DNA of 64,000 nt, from contig JAQCHZ010000012.1 in NCBI GenBank assembly GCA_027618835.1, forward strand, positions 1-64,000. Direction: 5' to 3'. Of the stretch, positions 27,566 to 37,145 are shown piece after piece (the stretch's first letter is position 1; each line of letters begins with the position of its first letter). Source of the DNA: Chloroflexota bacterium. Lineage in GTDB: Bacteria; Chloroflexota; Dehalococcoidia; Lucifugimonadales; Lucifugimonadaceae. The notes beneath the pieces are model-generated. The model ran no database searches. It had not been told where the DNA came from and was given only the letters and a program-made list of their open reading frames with translations. The translations under genes and the position numbers were made by a program.

Positions 27566-29380
27566 CTACCTACGTTTGAATTCTCGCTCTATATCGTTGA
27601 TATTTAGCTGAATCACTGTCGGCCGACCATGTGGGCATGTGTTCGGTCTCTGAACTTGCTCAAGTAGTCGAATCAAATCTTTACACTCATCTATCGAAAG
27701 AATTTGCCCTGCCCTGACAGATGAGTGACAAGCGATCGACGCCAGCATTCGATTGCTCCACGTTTCGCCAGAACCGCCATCGCGTAGTTCGTCTAAAACA
27801 CGCAGGAATACCTGCCCCGCTCCGTCGCCGCTAGCGCGTGTCGCTAATGCAGCCGGGACGCTTCTCACAATCAGACTATTTGTGCCGAATTCTTCGACAC
27901 CCCAACCTACCCTCTTCAGGTTTTCCAAGTGTTCTTGAACAGTCGTCATAGCACCAGGAGCGAGATCGACTGTGGCAGGTTCGAGAAGAGGTTGTGACTC
28001 TGAAGAATTTTTATCGAATCTATCTCGAACTTGCTCGAACATAACTCGTTCGTGAGCTGCGTGTTGGTCGACGAGATAAACGCCGTCTGGACCTTCAGTG
28101 AGAATGTACGTTTCGTGAGATTGCCCAATAACCCGGAGTACGGGCAGAGTTTCCTTGTGCGTGTTAGTTGAAACGGATCCGTCTCCGGACTCGGATTCTG
28201 CTCCGGTTGGCGTTTCTGGTAGTCGCGATTGCTCGCTGATTAGTGATGGATCTGGCCACTGAGAGAATCCAGATGAAGTAGATCGCTCGCTATTACCGGA
28301 GCTTCGACCGCCAACGATCGTCGCCGACCCCGGTTTTCGCAACAATCCGATAGATCCCGACGCGCGCCCTGCCCCAAGTTCGTGCACAGGTGCGGATGCC
28401 GAAAGAACGCCTCTGATTGCTCTTTGAACGACCGAGTACACCAGATCTTCCCTCAGAAAACGTACTTCGGCCTTTGCCGGATGGACGTTCGCATCGACAT
28501 CGCCAAGAGGAGTTTGGATTCTTGCTACTGCGATCGGGAATCGACGTTCTGGCAAGAAACCGTAGTACGCCTGCTCTATCGCATACGAAAGCCGACGGGA
28601 TTGAATCAACCGGCCGTTCACTGAGATCGTCATATAGGTGCGATTAGATCGACTGAGAGAGGGTGAACTTACCAATCCATCAACCGAGAATGCGGCAGAC
28701 TCCCCGGGTTCCAGTTCCAGCATCTGCTCCGCAACCTTGGCACCGTAGACGCCCGACAACGCATCTATGAGTTTCCCTGAACCGATCGTACGTAGTCGTT
28801 CTCTGCCGTCGGCGCTCAGACTGAATGCCACGTGTGGATATACGAGTGCGAGCGATGCCAACATCGATTGAATACGGCTCAGTTCACGTCCTGCAGAACC
28901 AAGGAATTTCAGCCGAGCGGGAACATTCGTGAAAAGTCCAGATACTTCGATCCTTGTTCCTTGGGGTGCACCAGCGGATTCGATTGAGTTCGATTTGCCG
29001 AAGTCCACTAGATATCGCGCACCGGCGTCGGATTCCGCGTGCTTCGAGATTGCTTCTACTCGTGCTACCGAAGAGATGGAAGGAAGAGCTTCACCACGGA
29101 ATCCGAGAGTGCCAATCGAAATCAGATCTGAAGATTCGTCGATCTTGGAAGTGGCGAATCGTTGGAACGCAGTCGCCAACTCGTTGGCAGGGATGCCGAG
29201 ACCGTTGTCGACTACCGTTATTGATTGGGCACCGCCGCCGACTATGTGAACATCGACTCGAGTAGATTTTGCATCGAGTGAGTTCTCAACCAGCTCTTTC
29301 ACAACTGAGGCAGGACGTTCGATCACTTCACCCGCAGCAATGCGAGAAGCAAGATCGTCACTTAAAACCTGAATTGGCAT
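27566..29380 (-). CDS. mutL: DNA mismatch repair protein MutL
   Basis: Links mismatch recognition to strand excision. The N-terminal GHKL ATPase is clear: IAAGEVIERPASVVKELVEN, DNGLGIP, and GTLGFRGEAL. The C-terminal domain has the endonuclease metal motif DQHAAHERVMFE, the ACHSSVRAGQ segment and CPHGRP, so it should be a nicking MutL like that of most bacteria lacking MutH. I start at the ATG at 29380 (MPIQVLSDD, 604 residues); the frame extends to 29464, with ATG 29425 and GTG 29464 as alternatives, but the extra residues are not conserved. MutS is not in the window. Confidence 0.93.
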   Translation of the reverse strand: MPIQVLSDDLASRIAAGEVIERPASVVKELVENSLDAKSTRVDVHIVGGGAQSITVVDNGLGIPANELATAFQRFATSKIDESSDLISIGTLGFRGEALPSISSVARVEAISKHAESDAGARYLVDFGKSNSIESAGAPQGTRIEVSGLFTNVPARLKFLGSAGRELSRIQSMLASLALVYPHVAFSLSADGRERLRTIGSGKLIDALSGVYGAKVAEQMLELEPGESAAFSVDGLVSSPSLSRSNRTYMTISVNGRLIQSRRLSYAIEQAYYGFLPERRFPIAVARIQTPLGDVDANVHPAKAEVRFLREDLVYSVVQRAIRGVLSASAPVHELGAGRASGSIGLLRKPGSATIVGGRSSGNSERSTSSGFSQWPDPSLISEQSRLPETPTGAESESGDGSVSTNTHKETLPVLRVIGQSHETYILTEGPDGVYLVDQHAAHERVMFEQVRDRFDKNSSESQPLLEPATVDLAPGAMTTVQEHLENLKRVGWGVEEFGTNSLIVRSVPAALATRASGDGAGQVFLRVLDELRDGGSGETWSNRMLASIACHSSVRAGQILSIDECKDLIRLLEQVQRPNTCPHGRPTVIQLNINDIEREFKRR

Positions 29381-29506
29381 TCGCTGAAAAATACTCGGTT
29401 GTACTGGTGGGCCCGACTTGTTCATGCGCCGAGCGTTTCTTCGAAGGGTAAAGTTTACCGGCACTCTGGAATTTGGCGAGTAATTTTTTCACTCGATTGA
29501 GAATAT

Positions 29507-30778
29507 TTACAGTCGGCGAACTTTGTCGGTAAGAACGGTGTAACCGATTGCGGCTGCTAGCAACCCGCCGCCGGCGAGAACAAAAGCGACTCTGACACTG
29601 AGAAACGCTGAGATGAACCCAAGCGGTATCGCACCAAGCGGTATCAAGCCAAAGTTCATCATGTAAACACCCATTACTCGACCTCGGTGTTCGTCATCTG
29701 TCTGCTCCATGATGAGAGACGAGTTGAGAGCACGCCGGCCTGAATCACCTAATCCGAGTATCACCATGATCCCCAAGGCAACCACGTACGACGTAGTCAC
29801 ACCCGCAAGAAGAATTGCTCCACCCGACAGCATGCTTGTTATGAGTAGCACCCAACCGCGGCGGCTGTTTTTCGACAACCCGGCGATCACCAACGATCCG
29901 ATCAATGCGCCGACACCGATCATGCTTAGCATCAGACCGAGCGCTTCCACTTCCAGCTTGAATACTTCTTCAATTTGAACCGGGAGAAGCGTTCGGAAAG
30001 GCATCGCCAATAACGCAGTGCTCAGCGCTACCAAGAGAAGGACCAGCACAGTTCGGTTCTTCTTTGTGTAAACCAAGCCCTCTTTGATATCGCCCCACAT
30101 TCGACGTTTGCCTAACGCCACTGGCGCCATTCCTGGCACCCAGCTCGTGAGCCCTAGCGCAATAACGGTTAGTCCTGCCATTACGTAGTACGTTGCAGCA
30201 GGTCCCGCCAGTCCGTAGATCAAGCCGCCAATGCCAGGTGCAGCGACTGTCATTAACGACATGCCAGAAGCATTCAGTGCAACTGCGTTCGTGAGGTGAT
30301 CTTCATCAACGAGCTGGCCGATAATCGCCTGACGTGCGGGCATAAGAAATGCCCAAATCGTTCCCTGTGCAACTGATGCGGCGGTGAGGTGGTAAACCGT
30401 GATCGTTCCGGTAGAAATCGAAATGCCCACGAATAATATGATTCCAAGCATCCCGAGCTGGCCGAGCTGGATAATCTTCTTTCGAGATACGCGATCAGCG
30501 ACAGCCCCCCCGTACAACGACAGAAGGAGAATCGGGGGCGCAAAACCGGCACCAACAACAACAACTGCAATCGGTGATTTAGTTAGTTCCCATGTTAGGT
30601 AGCCGCGTGCGAGCATCTGAATGTTCACCGCTGCCATTAGTAGCAGCATTCCAAACCAGAGATGCCGGAAGCCAGATTGGCCTAACGAGGAGAATGTCAG
30701 CGCCAGAATCCGATCCTGCCCTCCGGTAGCTTTTAATGCTCTAGGCTGCGTAGTGGATTTAGGATCAGAATCTGACAA
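29507..30778 (-). CDS. MFS transporter (DHA3 / MFS_3 type), copy B
   Basis: A 12-helix exporter-like carrier of 423 residues. It has LTKSPIAVVVVGAGFAPPI in helix 2, GGAVADRVSRKKII in the following loop, and ARQAIIGQLVDEDHLTNAVA in the region after helix 4, the pattern also seen in the genes at 30.9 and 37.1 kb. It lies 91 bp downstream of the next MFS gene on the same strand, so the pair is probably a tandem duplication and may act together. Substrate unknown. Confidence 0.87.
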   Translation of the reverse strand: MSDSDPKSTTQPRALKATGGQDRILALTFSSLGQSGFRHLWFGMLLLMAAVNIQMLARGYLTWELTKSPIAVVVVGAGFAPPILLLSLYGGAVADRVSRKKIIQLGQLGMLGIILFVGISISTGTITVYHLTAASVAQGTIWAFLMPARQAIIGQLVDEDHLTNAVALNASGMSLMTVAAPGIGGLIYGLAGPAATYYVMAGLTVIALGLTSWVPGMAPVALGKRRMWGDIKEGLVYTKKNRTVLVLLLVALSTALLAMPFRTLLPVQIEEVFKLEVEALGLMLSMIGVGALIGSLVIAGLSKNSRRGWVLLITSMLSGGAILLAGVTTSYVVALGIMVILGLGDSGRRALNSSLIMEQTDDEHRGRVMGVYMMNFGLIPLGAIPLGFISAFLSVRVAFVLAGGGLLAAAIGYTVLTDKVRRL

Positions 30779-30869
30779 GTTTGGCGGCTATTCTCGTGCT
30801 TGGTTCAGTGGTAGCGACGGTTGGGATTGCATAGCCCAGGAACAGATGGACTGTTCAGAGTTATTTAGA

Positions 30870-32177
30870 TCAAAGCGCTTTACGCAGTCGCGGCATAAAT
30901 ACGATCGCCAACAAAGAAAAAACAAGGAGTGCTACTGCTGTAACGGCAACCGGAGGTCGGGCACCAAACTCTTTCATTGCCCAGCCAAGCGGAAGCATAC
31001 CTAGTGGCATCAATCCGAACGTCATCATCAGGACGCTCATTACCCGAGCTCTGTATTCATCAGTGGTGCTTTCCATCATCAGACTCTGACCCAGCGCCCA
31101 GCGCGCTTGCTCAGCCAGCCCCATACCAACCATGCCAATAATTCCAGCTGCGTAAACCGGCACACTAACTATCAATCCCAAAGAAGCGCTGGCAACAATT
31201 GCACCGATCAGAACAATCCAACCTCTACGATGGCCTTTTCGAAGATTTGCGATCGTTATTGTTCCGACCAATCCACCAAGACCAAGTGCAGTTAGAAGAA
31301 TTCCGACTGCGGAAGCGTCAGATCCATAGATGTCTTTGGCGTAGACCTGAACAAGCATTCGGAAAGGCATCGATAACAACGCGACTATCACGCTGTAGAT
31401 CATCAAGTTCAATATTAGCTTGTTTTGCCCGATGTACTTCAACCCGTCGATTATGTTCTCCATCACCGACTGCTTTACAGCAGCGACTGGTGGCGGCATC
31501 TTGGGAACAAGTGAGGTAAATATCACCGCACTCAGCATCACAGCACAGACCATCACATAAACGTTTTCAGGCCCGATTACTTCATAAAGCACTCCAGCCA
31601 AAGCTGGAGCAATCAAGGTCATCATGCTCATTGCCATCGCGTTGAGCGCAAACGCATTTGGCAGTTGGTCTTTGCCTACCAATGATGGAATTGCAGCTTG
31701 GCGCGCTGGCATTTGAAGCGCAAACATAGCGCCTTGAGCAACTGAAACAGCGAACAGGTGCCCCCAAGCAAGCGAGCCCGTGAACATCAATATCGCCACA
31801 ATCCCCGCGAGAACGCCATTCACCGCCTGAGAAACCTGAATCAACATTCGACGTTCGACCCGGTCGCCGAGCACCCCACCGTAGAGCGAGACGACCAGAA
31901 GACTGGGAGCAAATCCCATACCAACGATTCCTGTAATGAACGCGTCTCCGGTCAGGTTGTATACGAGAATGCCGCGAGCGACCATCTGCATTTGGAAGCC
32001 GCCCATCGACAGCACCATACCGAACCAGATCATTCTGAAATCGCGGTTCGTAATTACAGATTCAAACGTGTGGAAAAATGATCGTCCGACCACCCCGAAC
32101 CGTGGGGAGCGCCGAACCGGCACTGGCGGGGTATCGCCATCCTCTGAGCTCGGGTTTATAGGGTCGTGGACTGCCAA
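30870..32177 (-). CDS. MFS transporter (DHA3 / MFS_3 type), copy C
   Basis: A 435-residue 12-helix carrier. Helix 1 begins RDFRMIWFGMVLSMGGFQMQ. The loop GGVLGDRVERRMLI and the segment ARQAAIPSLVGKDQLPNAFA closely parallel copy B. The N-terminal 35 residues are polar. Copies B and C are adjacent and similar enough to be paralogues, yet both keep full length, so two related substrates, or a heteromeric unit, are possible. Confidence 0.87.
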   Translation of the reverse strand: MAVHDPINPSSEDGDTPPVPVRRSPRFGVVGRSFFHTFESVITNRDFRMIWFGMVLSMGGFQMQMVARGILVYNLTGDAFITGIVGMGFAPSLLVVSLYGGVLGDRVERRMLIQVSQAVNGVLAGIVAILMFTGSLAWGHLFAVSVAQGAMFALQMPARQAAIPSLVGKDQLPNAFALNAMAMSMMTLIAPALAGVLYEVIGPENVYVMVCAVMLSAVIFTSLVPKMPPPVAAVKQSVMENIIDGLKYIGQNKLILNLMIYSVIVALLSMPFRMLVQVYAKDIYGSDASAVGILLTALGLGGLVGTITIANLRKGHRRGWIVLIGAIVASASLGLIVSVPVYAAGIIGMVGMGLAEQARWALGQSLMMESTTDEYRARVMSVLMMTFGLMPLGMLPLGWAMKEFGARPPVAVTAVALLVFSLLAIVFMPRLRKAL

Positions 32178-32346
32178 TTAGTTCTCTAAACGAAAGAGGC
32201 GCCCTCCGACGGAGCGCTCGCAGAAGAAGCTTACTCCTGTAATCTCCGATTACCCATGGATTTGAAGGTGTTCTGATCGTTTAAGATCGAGTCTTGTCTT
32301 GTACCCTTCGTCCAGCCCAATAATGTGCTTCGATGAGAAGGTTTAA

Positions 32347-33318
32347 ATGACTGATTCACCTAAATTGACCGAGCCGACCCTCCAAGATATTTACATTGCT
32401 CGAACAGTGATCCAAAGTCATGTATCGCATACCCCAATACGACACTACCCAGTGCTATCGGAACTACTAGACGCCGACGTTTGGGTGAAGCACGAGAACT
32501 TCCAATTTCTGGGTGCATTCAAAGTGCGAGGCGGGATCAATCTAGTTTCCCAATCATCGCAAGAAGAACGTGACCGAGGATTCGTTACAGCGTCGTCAGG
32601 GAACCATGGGCAGTCCATCGCATACGCCGCTCGCGCATTTGGTGCTGCCTGCACTGTCGTATTACCCGAGGATGCGAACCCAGCCAAGTCTGCTTCAATT
32701 GCGGCAATGGGAGCGAACGTCGTATTTCATGGCGACGTGTTCGAGCGCTCGCGAGAACACGCAGAAGAATTAGCCGAGCGAAACGGCTCGCGTTTTGTTC
32801 ATGCCGCCAATGAACCGGCACTCGTCGCAGGCGTCGCAACCTATGCAGTTGAGATACACGAAGATCTAAAAGACATCGATGTGATCTTCGCTCCAATTGG
32901 AGCCGGGTCGGGTGCTTCTGGAGTCTGTATCGTCACCGACGCTATCTCACCATCAACTCATGTTGTTGGTGCTCAGGCTGCGAATGCACCCGCCGCGTAC
33001 CACGCATGGAATACTGGAACTATCGAAACTTACCCAATGTCGACCGTGGCCGAGGGTTTGGCAACGGAATCGGCTTATTCGTTCCCTATCGGGATACTTC
33101 GGAACAGACTTAAAGAATTCGTACTCGTTGATGACTCGAAAATCAGCGCCGCCATCAAGACATATGTTCACGCTACTCGAACGCTCGTCGAACACGCAGG
33201 CGCGGTTTCACTTGCGGCAGCTATCGAAATGAAAAAACAAATTCAAGGCAAGCGAGTCGTGCTTATCGCTAGCGGTGGGAATATCACTACCGAACAACTC
33301 AAATCAGTATTGAGCTAG
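32347..33318 (+). CDS. Threonine/serine dehydratase-like PLP enzyme
   Basis: A fold-type II PLP enzyme of 323 residues, in the size range of catabolic threonine dehydratase and serine racemase and lacking the C-terminal regulatory domain of biosynthetic IlvA. The PLP Lys is in LGAFKVRGGINLV (near residue 60), followed by ASSGNHGQSIAYAA and the phosphate-binding PIGAGSGASG. It likely removes ammonia from Thr or Ser to give 2-oxoacids. It stands alone and is convergent with the next gene, 4 bp apart. Confidence 0.9.
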   Translation: MTDSPKLTEPTLQDIYIARTVIQSHVSHTPIRHYPVLSELLDADVWVKHENFQFLGAFKVRGGINLVSQSSQEERDRGFVTASSGNHGQSIAYAARAFGAACTVVLPEDANPAKSASIAAMGANVVFHGDVFERSREHAEELAERNGSRFVHAANEPALVAGVATYAVEIHEDLKDIDVIFAPIGAGSGASGVCIVTDAISPSTHVVGAQAANAPAAYHAWNTGTIETYPMSTVAEGLATESAYSFPIGILRNRLKEFVLVDDSKISAAIKTYVHATRTLVEHAGAVSLAAAIEMKKQIQGKRVVLIASGGNITTEQLKSVLS

Positions 33319-33322
33319 GCAA

Positions 33323-34111
33323 CTAGTCGCTCCCGAGCGCCTGAATTTCCTGTTCGATCGTGTGAACCCGGGTGTAATCCTCACGGTACATGGCGAAAGC
33401 GCGCTCCAAGTAGAGCTGGGCTTTCTTTGCAGAATTTTCTCCGCCATCAGTTGCTGCCTCGATCAACAAATCGATTCGACGGTTGTCAGGCACATGTTGT
33501 GCAATCGAACGAATCTTCGACTCGCTGTCGCGCGCTCCGACTGAATCTCCTCCACTCGATTCGTACTGGAATCGTCCCATCAACGTAGTCAACTCGGTTA
33601 GCAAATCCGGTTCAGACATCATGCTGTACATCACATCGTTGACGTCAGCGTCGACCGGAGCCGCACTTCCGATTGCCTCGTTGCCTGCAGGCGTCCCGGC
33701 GTCGACTTGTCCTGATTCACTCCCAGCAATCCGGGTTTTTTCGTCGTATTGAGCAGCGTACTCGGCGGAAATACCGGCGACCACTTCCATAAGCGAGGTC
33801 ACATCAGTCAGATTGGCAGCTCCGCCAAACAGCAGATCATCGCCGCGCTTTTCGGCTGTCTTGCGCAACCATTCCTCAGACTCAACTGGTTCAGGTGCTG
33901 GGGGAAAAGCGAATGACGACATATCACCTGAGCCAAGTTGCTCGACCTGCCCGGCTAAGAACGGTGGAACATACTTACGGATATCGACAGACACCGGCAG
34001 GATCACTACGTAAGAAGCACCGACACTATCCGGATTCAACCCATCTTTGAAATAGATCAAGGCGTGTCCCTTGGGATCAGCAGCGTCGCCTATGTGATAT
34101 GCGAGTGTCAT
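33323..34111 (-). CDS. Conserved hypothetical protein
   Basis: I do not recognise a family. The 262 residues have a beta-rich N-terminal part (1-75, including ASYVVILPVSVDIRKYVPPF), an acidic Pro/Glu stretch, a Gly/Ala/Asp-rich spacer (about 130-165) and a helical C-terminus that looks repeat-like (AQLYLERAFAMYREDYTRV). There is no signal peptide or membrane helix, so it is probably cytoplasmic. It is divergent from pyrD. The coding potential is good and the ATG start has normal spacing. Confidence 0.65.
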   Translation of the reverse strand: MTLAYHIGDAADPKGHALIYFKDGLNPDSVGASYVVILPVSVDIRKYVPPFLAGQVEQLGSGDMSSFAFPPAPEPVESEEWLRKTAEKRGDDLLFGGAANLTDVTSLMEVVAGISAEYAAQYDEKTRIAGSESGQVDAGTPAGNEAIGSAAPVDADVNDVMYSMMSEPDLLTELTTLMGRFQYESSGGDSVGARDSESKIRSIAQHVPDNRRIDLLIEAATDGGENSAKKAQLYLERAFAMYREDYTRVHTIEQEIQALGSD

Positions 34112-34275
34112 TTGTTCTGGTCAGACCTTTGCCTGTTGTGCCATTTTCAGCCGTAACCGAGTCGAGTTACGCGTTGGGGACGATTAACATCTTACTTATG
34201 GTTATTCTGAACGTAACATCTTATTTGAATATTACAACGCTGAAGTTGTGATGATGTGGGAGCGGTAAAACGAGT

Positions 34276-35313
34276 ATTTACAGTCTGGTCGCAAAACCAC
34301 TAATTTTCCGACTTCCTCCAGAAGGCGCACACAAAGCTGCCGAAACCGCTCTCAGAGTACCGGGAGTATGGAACACATTCCGGATCTCGAATGGCGCTAG
34401 CAACCCGAAGCTCGAAATAAATCTCGCGGGGATAAAACTACCAACGCCAATCGGCATGGCCGCGGGATTCGACAAAGATTGCAAGGTGCTCGGATCGGTA
34501 TTGAATATAGGGTTCGGATTCACAACTGGTGGAACAGTTACCCTTGCACCACGCCCCGGTAATCCCAAGCCGAGAATGGTGAGACTGCCCGAACAAAGAG
34601 CCGTGATGAATTCGATGGGGTTCCCTGGGCAAGGGCTTCAACCGTCGGTCAAGCGTCTCCAAAACTCACAGCGCTATAAAGAGCGCGTGCTGCTCAGCAT
34701 TTCCGGGACGATCGAAGACGAAATCTTCGAATGCCTGAAACGGTCGCAGAATTTCGTATCAGGTATCGAACTCAACATCAGCAGTCCAAACACGGCCGGT
34801 CTGCGCATATTTCACGAACCTGCACGACTTCGCGGATTGATCGAAGGATTAGTTGCTGAGAAGCAAGTTCCGCTCTTCGTCAAACTCCCACCGTGGCCGC
34901 GTGACGATGATAATCGGCGCGAGTTGTTGAAGCTGGCAGCCACCGCAGTCGACGCCGGCGTGGACGGACTGGTTATTGCAAATACTCACCCGATCGAAAG
35001 TAGCAGATTGCAGGTCGGACGAGGCGGTCTCAGCGGAGCGCCATTGTTCGAGCACACCGAGTTGATGATCGCCGATATCCAAGCTCAGGTTAAAGGCGAA
35101 GTTGCAATTATCGCTTGTGGCGGTGTTTCTACCGGCGAGCATGTTTGGAAACTACTCGCATCAGGAGCCTCCGCCGTGCAGTTGTACACAGCATTCATCT
35201 ACGAAGGTCCCGGGCTTCCATCACGCATAAACAAACGACTGTCAAAGCTGATGAGCGCAGCCGGCGTCACAAAGATCGCCGACATCTCGGGCGAGCCACC
35301 GAATATCCAATAG
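34276..35313 (+). CDS. pyrD: Dihydroorotate dehydrogenase (class 2-like), non-standard start
   Basis: Oxidises dihydroorotate in pyrimidine synthesis. The class 2 features are present: IYSLVAKPLIFRLPPEGAHK at the N-terminus, then PTPIGMAAGFDKDC, the GGTVTLAPRPGNPKPR segment, NISSPNTAGL and FVKLPPW. Two TGA codons at 34249 and 34252 lie just upstream. No ATG, GTG or TTG precedes the conserved N-terminal region, so initiation must use ATT (34276) or CTG (34285), with GGGAG about 13 nt before the ATT. The first ATG (34456) would delete 60 conserved residues, including membrane-associating ones. The stop is certain; the start is not. Confidence 0.85.
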   Translation: MYSLVAKPLIFRLPPEGAHKAAETALRVPGVWNTFRISNGASNPKLEINLAGIKLPTPIGMAAGFDKDCKVLGSVLNIGFGFTTGGTVTLAPRPGNPKPRMVRLPEQRAVMNSMGFPGQGLQPSVKRLQNSQRYKERVLLSISGTIEDEIFECLKRSQNFVSGIELNISSPNTAGLRIFHEPARLRGLIEGLVAEKQVPLFVKLPPWPRDDDNRRELLKLAATAVDAGVDGLVIANTHPIESSRLQVGRGGLSGAPLFEHTELMIADIQAQVKGEVAIIACGGVSTGEHVWKLLASGASAVQLYTAFIYEGPGLPSRINKRLSKLMSAAGVTKIADISGEPPNIQ

Positions 35314-35319
35314 TGTAGT

Positions 35320-36249
35320 TTAGCCCCGAGTGGCCAATAGAGCTTTTGCTTCGTCGCGGGTCCCCATTGCCTCTTGTGCGCCATCGCGACCGACGCACAG
35401 CGCACCTGACGCCATTCCCAACCTCGCGGCATCGAGGAGAGACATTCCCGATGCAATGCCGACACCAAGACCGCCGTTGAACGCGTCGCCAGCGGCGACC
35501 GTAGCGACGACCGGAACATTGAACGGTGCAAGTAGCTCAGAGATGCCATCAGATTCAACCCACGCACCTTGATCGCCGAGCGTGACGATCACAGTCTCGA
35601 TTCCAGTGTTTCGGATAGCGATGGCCGCTTTTTTAGCCGAAATCTCATCAATCACATCGATGTTTGCCATCGATGATGCTTCGCCTTGATTTGGAGTCAG
35701 CACTGTTACCGAATCGTAGAATCCGGCCGGAACTTCGCGGACTGGCGCTGGATCAAGAACTACAGGGATTCCCATTCTTGCTGCCGCGTCGATCGCTGAT
35801 TTGGTAGTCGAAAGCGGTACCTCCTGCTGACAAAGCAACACGCCAGCGGAACTGAGGGCATCCCGAACGTCTTCTGATTGCTGCGAATCACAGAGTGCGT
35901 TCGCTCCGTAAACTGGATTCACGTGATTTTCACCATCAGGCAGTATGAAAATGACTGCGATCCCAGATGCAATGTTTTCGGTTCTGCGGAGCAACGATGT
36001 GTCGATTCCTTCGTCCCTCATGAACTGGGCCATCTCTTCGCCGAAGCTATCATCGCCTATGCGTCCGACCATCTTGACCGTTCCCGGACTTTGAGCCAAA
36101 CGTGCGGCAGCCACGGCCTGATTGCCGCCCTTGCCACCCGGGGTTGTGTAAAACCGTGTGCCTTCAGCCGTTTCACCGGGACCGGCTAGTCGCGGAGTGT
36201 CCACGATCAAATCCATATTGAGTCCGCCGAGTACGATTACGTCTTTCAA
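35320..36249 (-). CDS. rbsK: Ribokinase-like PfkB sugar kinase
   Basis: Phosphorylates a pentose or related sugar, most likely ribose. The 309 residues carry the N-terminal VLGGLNMDLIV, the PGGKGGNQAVAAARL signature near residue 38 and the C-terminal VATVAAGDAFNGGLG, where Asp is the catalytic base. The gene is 47 bp after the HAD phosphatase and the two may share a transcript. It is convergent with pyrD. Confidence 0.9.
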   Translation of the reverse strand: MKDVIVLGGLNMDLIVDTPRLAGPGETAEGTRFYTTPGGKGGNQAVAAARLAQSPGTVKMVGRIGDDSFGEEMAQFMRDEGIDTSLLRRTENIASGIAVIFILPDGENHVNPVYGANALCDSQQSEDVRDALSSAGVLLCQQEVPLSTTKSAIDAAARMGIPVVLDPAPVREVPAGFYDSVTVLTPNQGEASSMANIDVIDEISAKKAAIAIRNTGIETVIVTLGDQGAWVESDGISELLAPFNVPVVATVAAGDAFNGGLGVGIASGMSLLDAARLGMASGALCVGRDGAQEAMGTRDEAKALLATRG

Positions 36250-36296
36250 AAAATCCTACCTAAGTGCCTGAGTATCGGTTGATACAAATTACCGTA

Positions 36297-37133
36297 TTAA
36301 TTGGGAGGGCCGAATTTACCGGTGTTCAAGAGATCGTTCAGGAAATTTACCAGTCCTGAGTGCTCAGGAATGGCAATTACCTGATCTGCTGAACGCATTG
36401 CGTCAGGATGACCACCCTCGATGGCCACGCCAAGTCCGGCCCATTCGATCATCGATTGATCGCCTTTACCGTCCCCAACGGCTATTACACCCGAACGGTC
36501 GACATTCAAGAGTTTCGCAAGATGCTCAACGGCAAGGTCTTTGCCTGCGCCGATTGCTTCTACTTCACAGAACATCGGCAACGAGTGAGTGACTAAAGCA
36601 GAACCATTGAGTTGCGAGTGAAGTTTCTCGACTAGAGGCTCGACGATACTAGGATCGCCAACCCCCACGATTGCCGTCGGATTTTTGTCTGACATGCCGA
36701 TCAGTGAGTCGATGTCACGAATTGCAATGCCCATTCGCTGCCCATAAGCGTTAGTCCATTCGGAACGCTGCTCAACCCAAACATCGTCGCCTAAGAACAT
36801 CATCACTTCAGACACGACCGACATGAGCGCTGCTATCGCCTTCGAGGTCACATCTTGATCGAGTCGCTCATGACGGATCGCATTTTTCGTGACCTGATCG
36901 TAAGTCATCGCGCCCTGAAAACATATGACCGGACCTACTGCGCCTGATTCTTTAGCGATTCTCAGGGCAGGCTTGAGAGTTCGACCAGTTGAAACCGAAA
37001 CCACAGCGCCCGCATTTTGAACACGCTCAATCGCTTCAATTAGCTCGGGTTTTACTAGTCGGTCTTCACCGATCATCGTGCCATCGATGTCGAGTGCTAT
37101 CAGCGAGTAGGTCTGGTCGGCTTGCACTGCCAA
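36297..37133 (-). CDS. HAD-superfamily hydrolase, Cof/YidA type
   Basis: A sugar-phosphate or nucleotide phosphatase of 278 residues. Motif I is LIALDIDGTMIGEDR, motif II STGRTLKPA, and motif IV AVGDGKGDQSMIEWAG. The usual GDxxND is here GDGKGDQ, keeping the acidic metal ligands in a shifted form. The C2-type cap lies between. It sits 12 bp after an MFS gene and before ribokinase. Confidence 0.85.
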   Translation of the reverse strand: MAVQADQTYSLIALDIDGTMIGEDRLVKPELIEAIERVQNAGAVVSVSTGRTLKPALRIAKESGAVGPVICFQGAMTYDQVTKNAIRHERLDQDVTSKAIAALMSVVSEVMMFLGDDVWVEQRSEWTNAYGQRMGIAIRDIDSLIGMSDKNPTAIVGVGDPSIVEPLVEKLHSQLNGSALVTHSLPMFCEVEAIGAGKDLAVEHLAKLLNVDRSGVIAVGDGKGDQSMIEWAGLGVAIEGGHPDAMRSADQVIAIPEHSGLVNFLNDLLNTGKFGPPN

Positions 37134-37145
37134 GTTATTTAGTCC

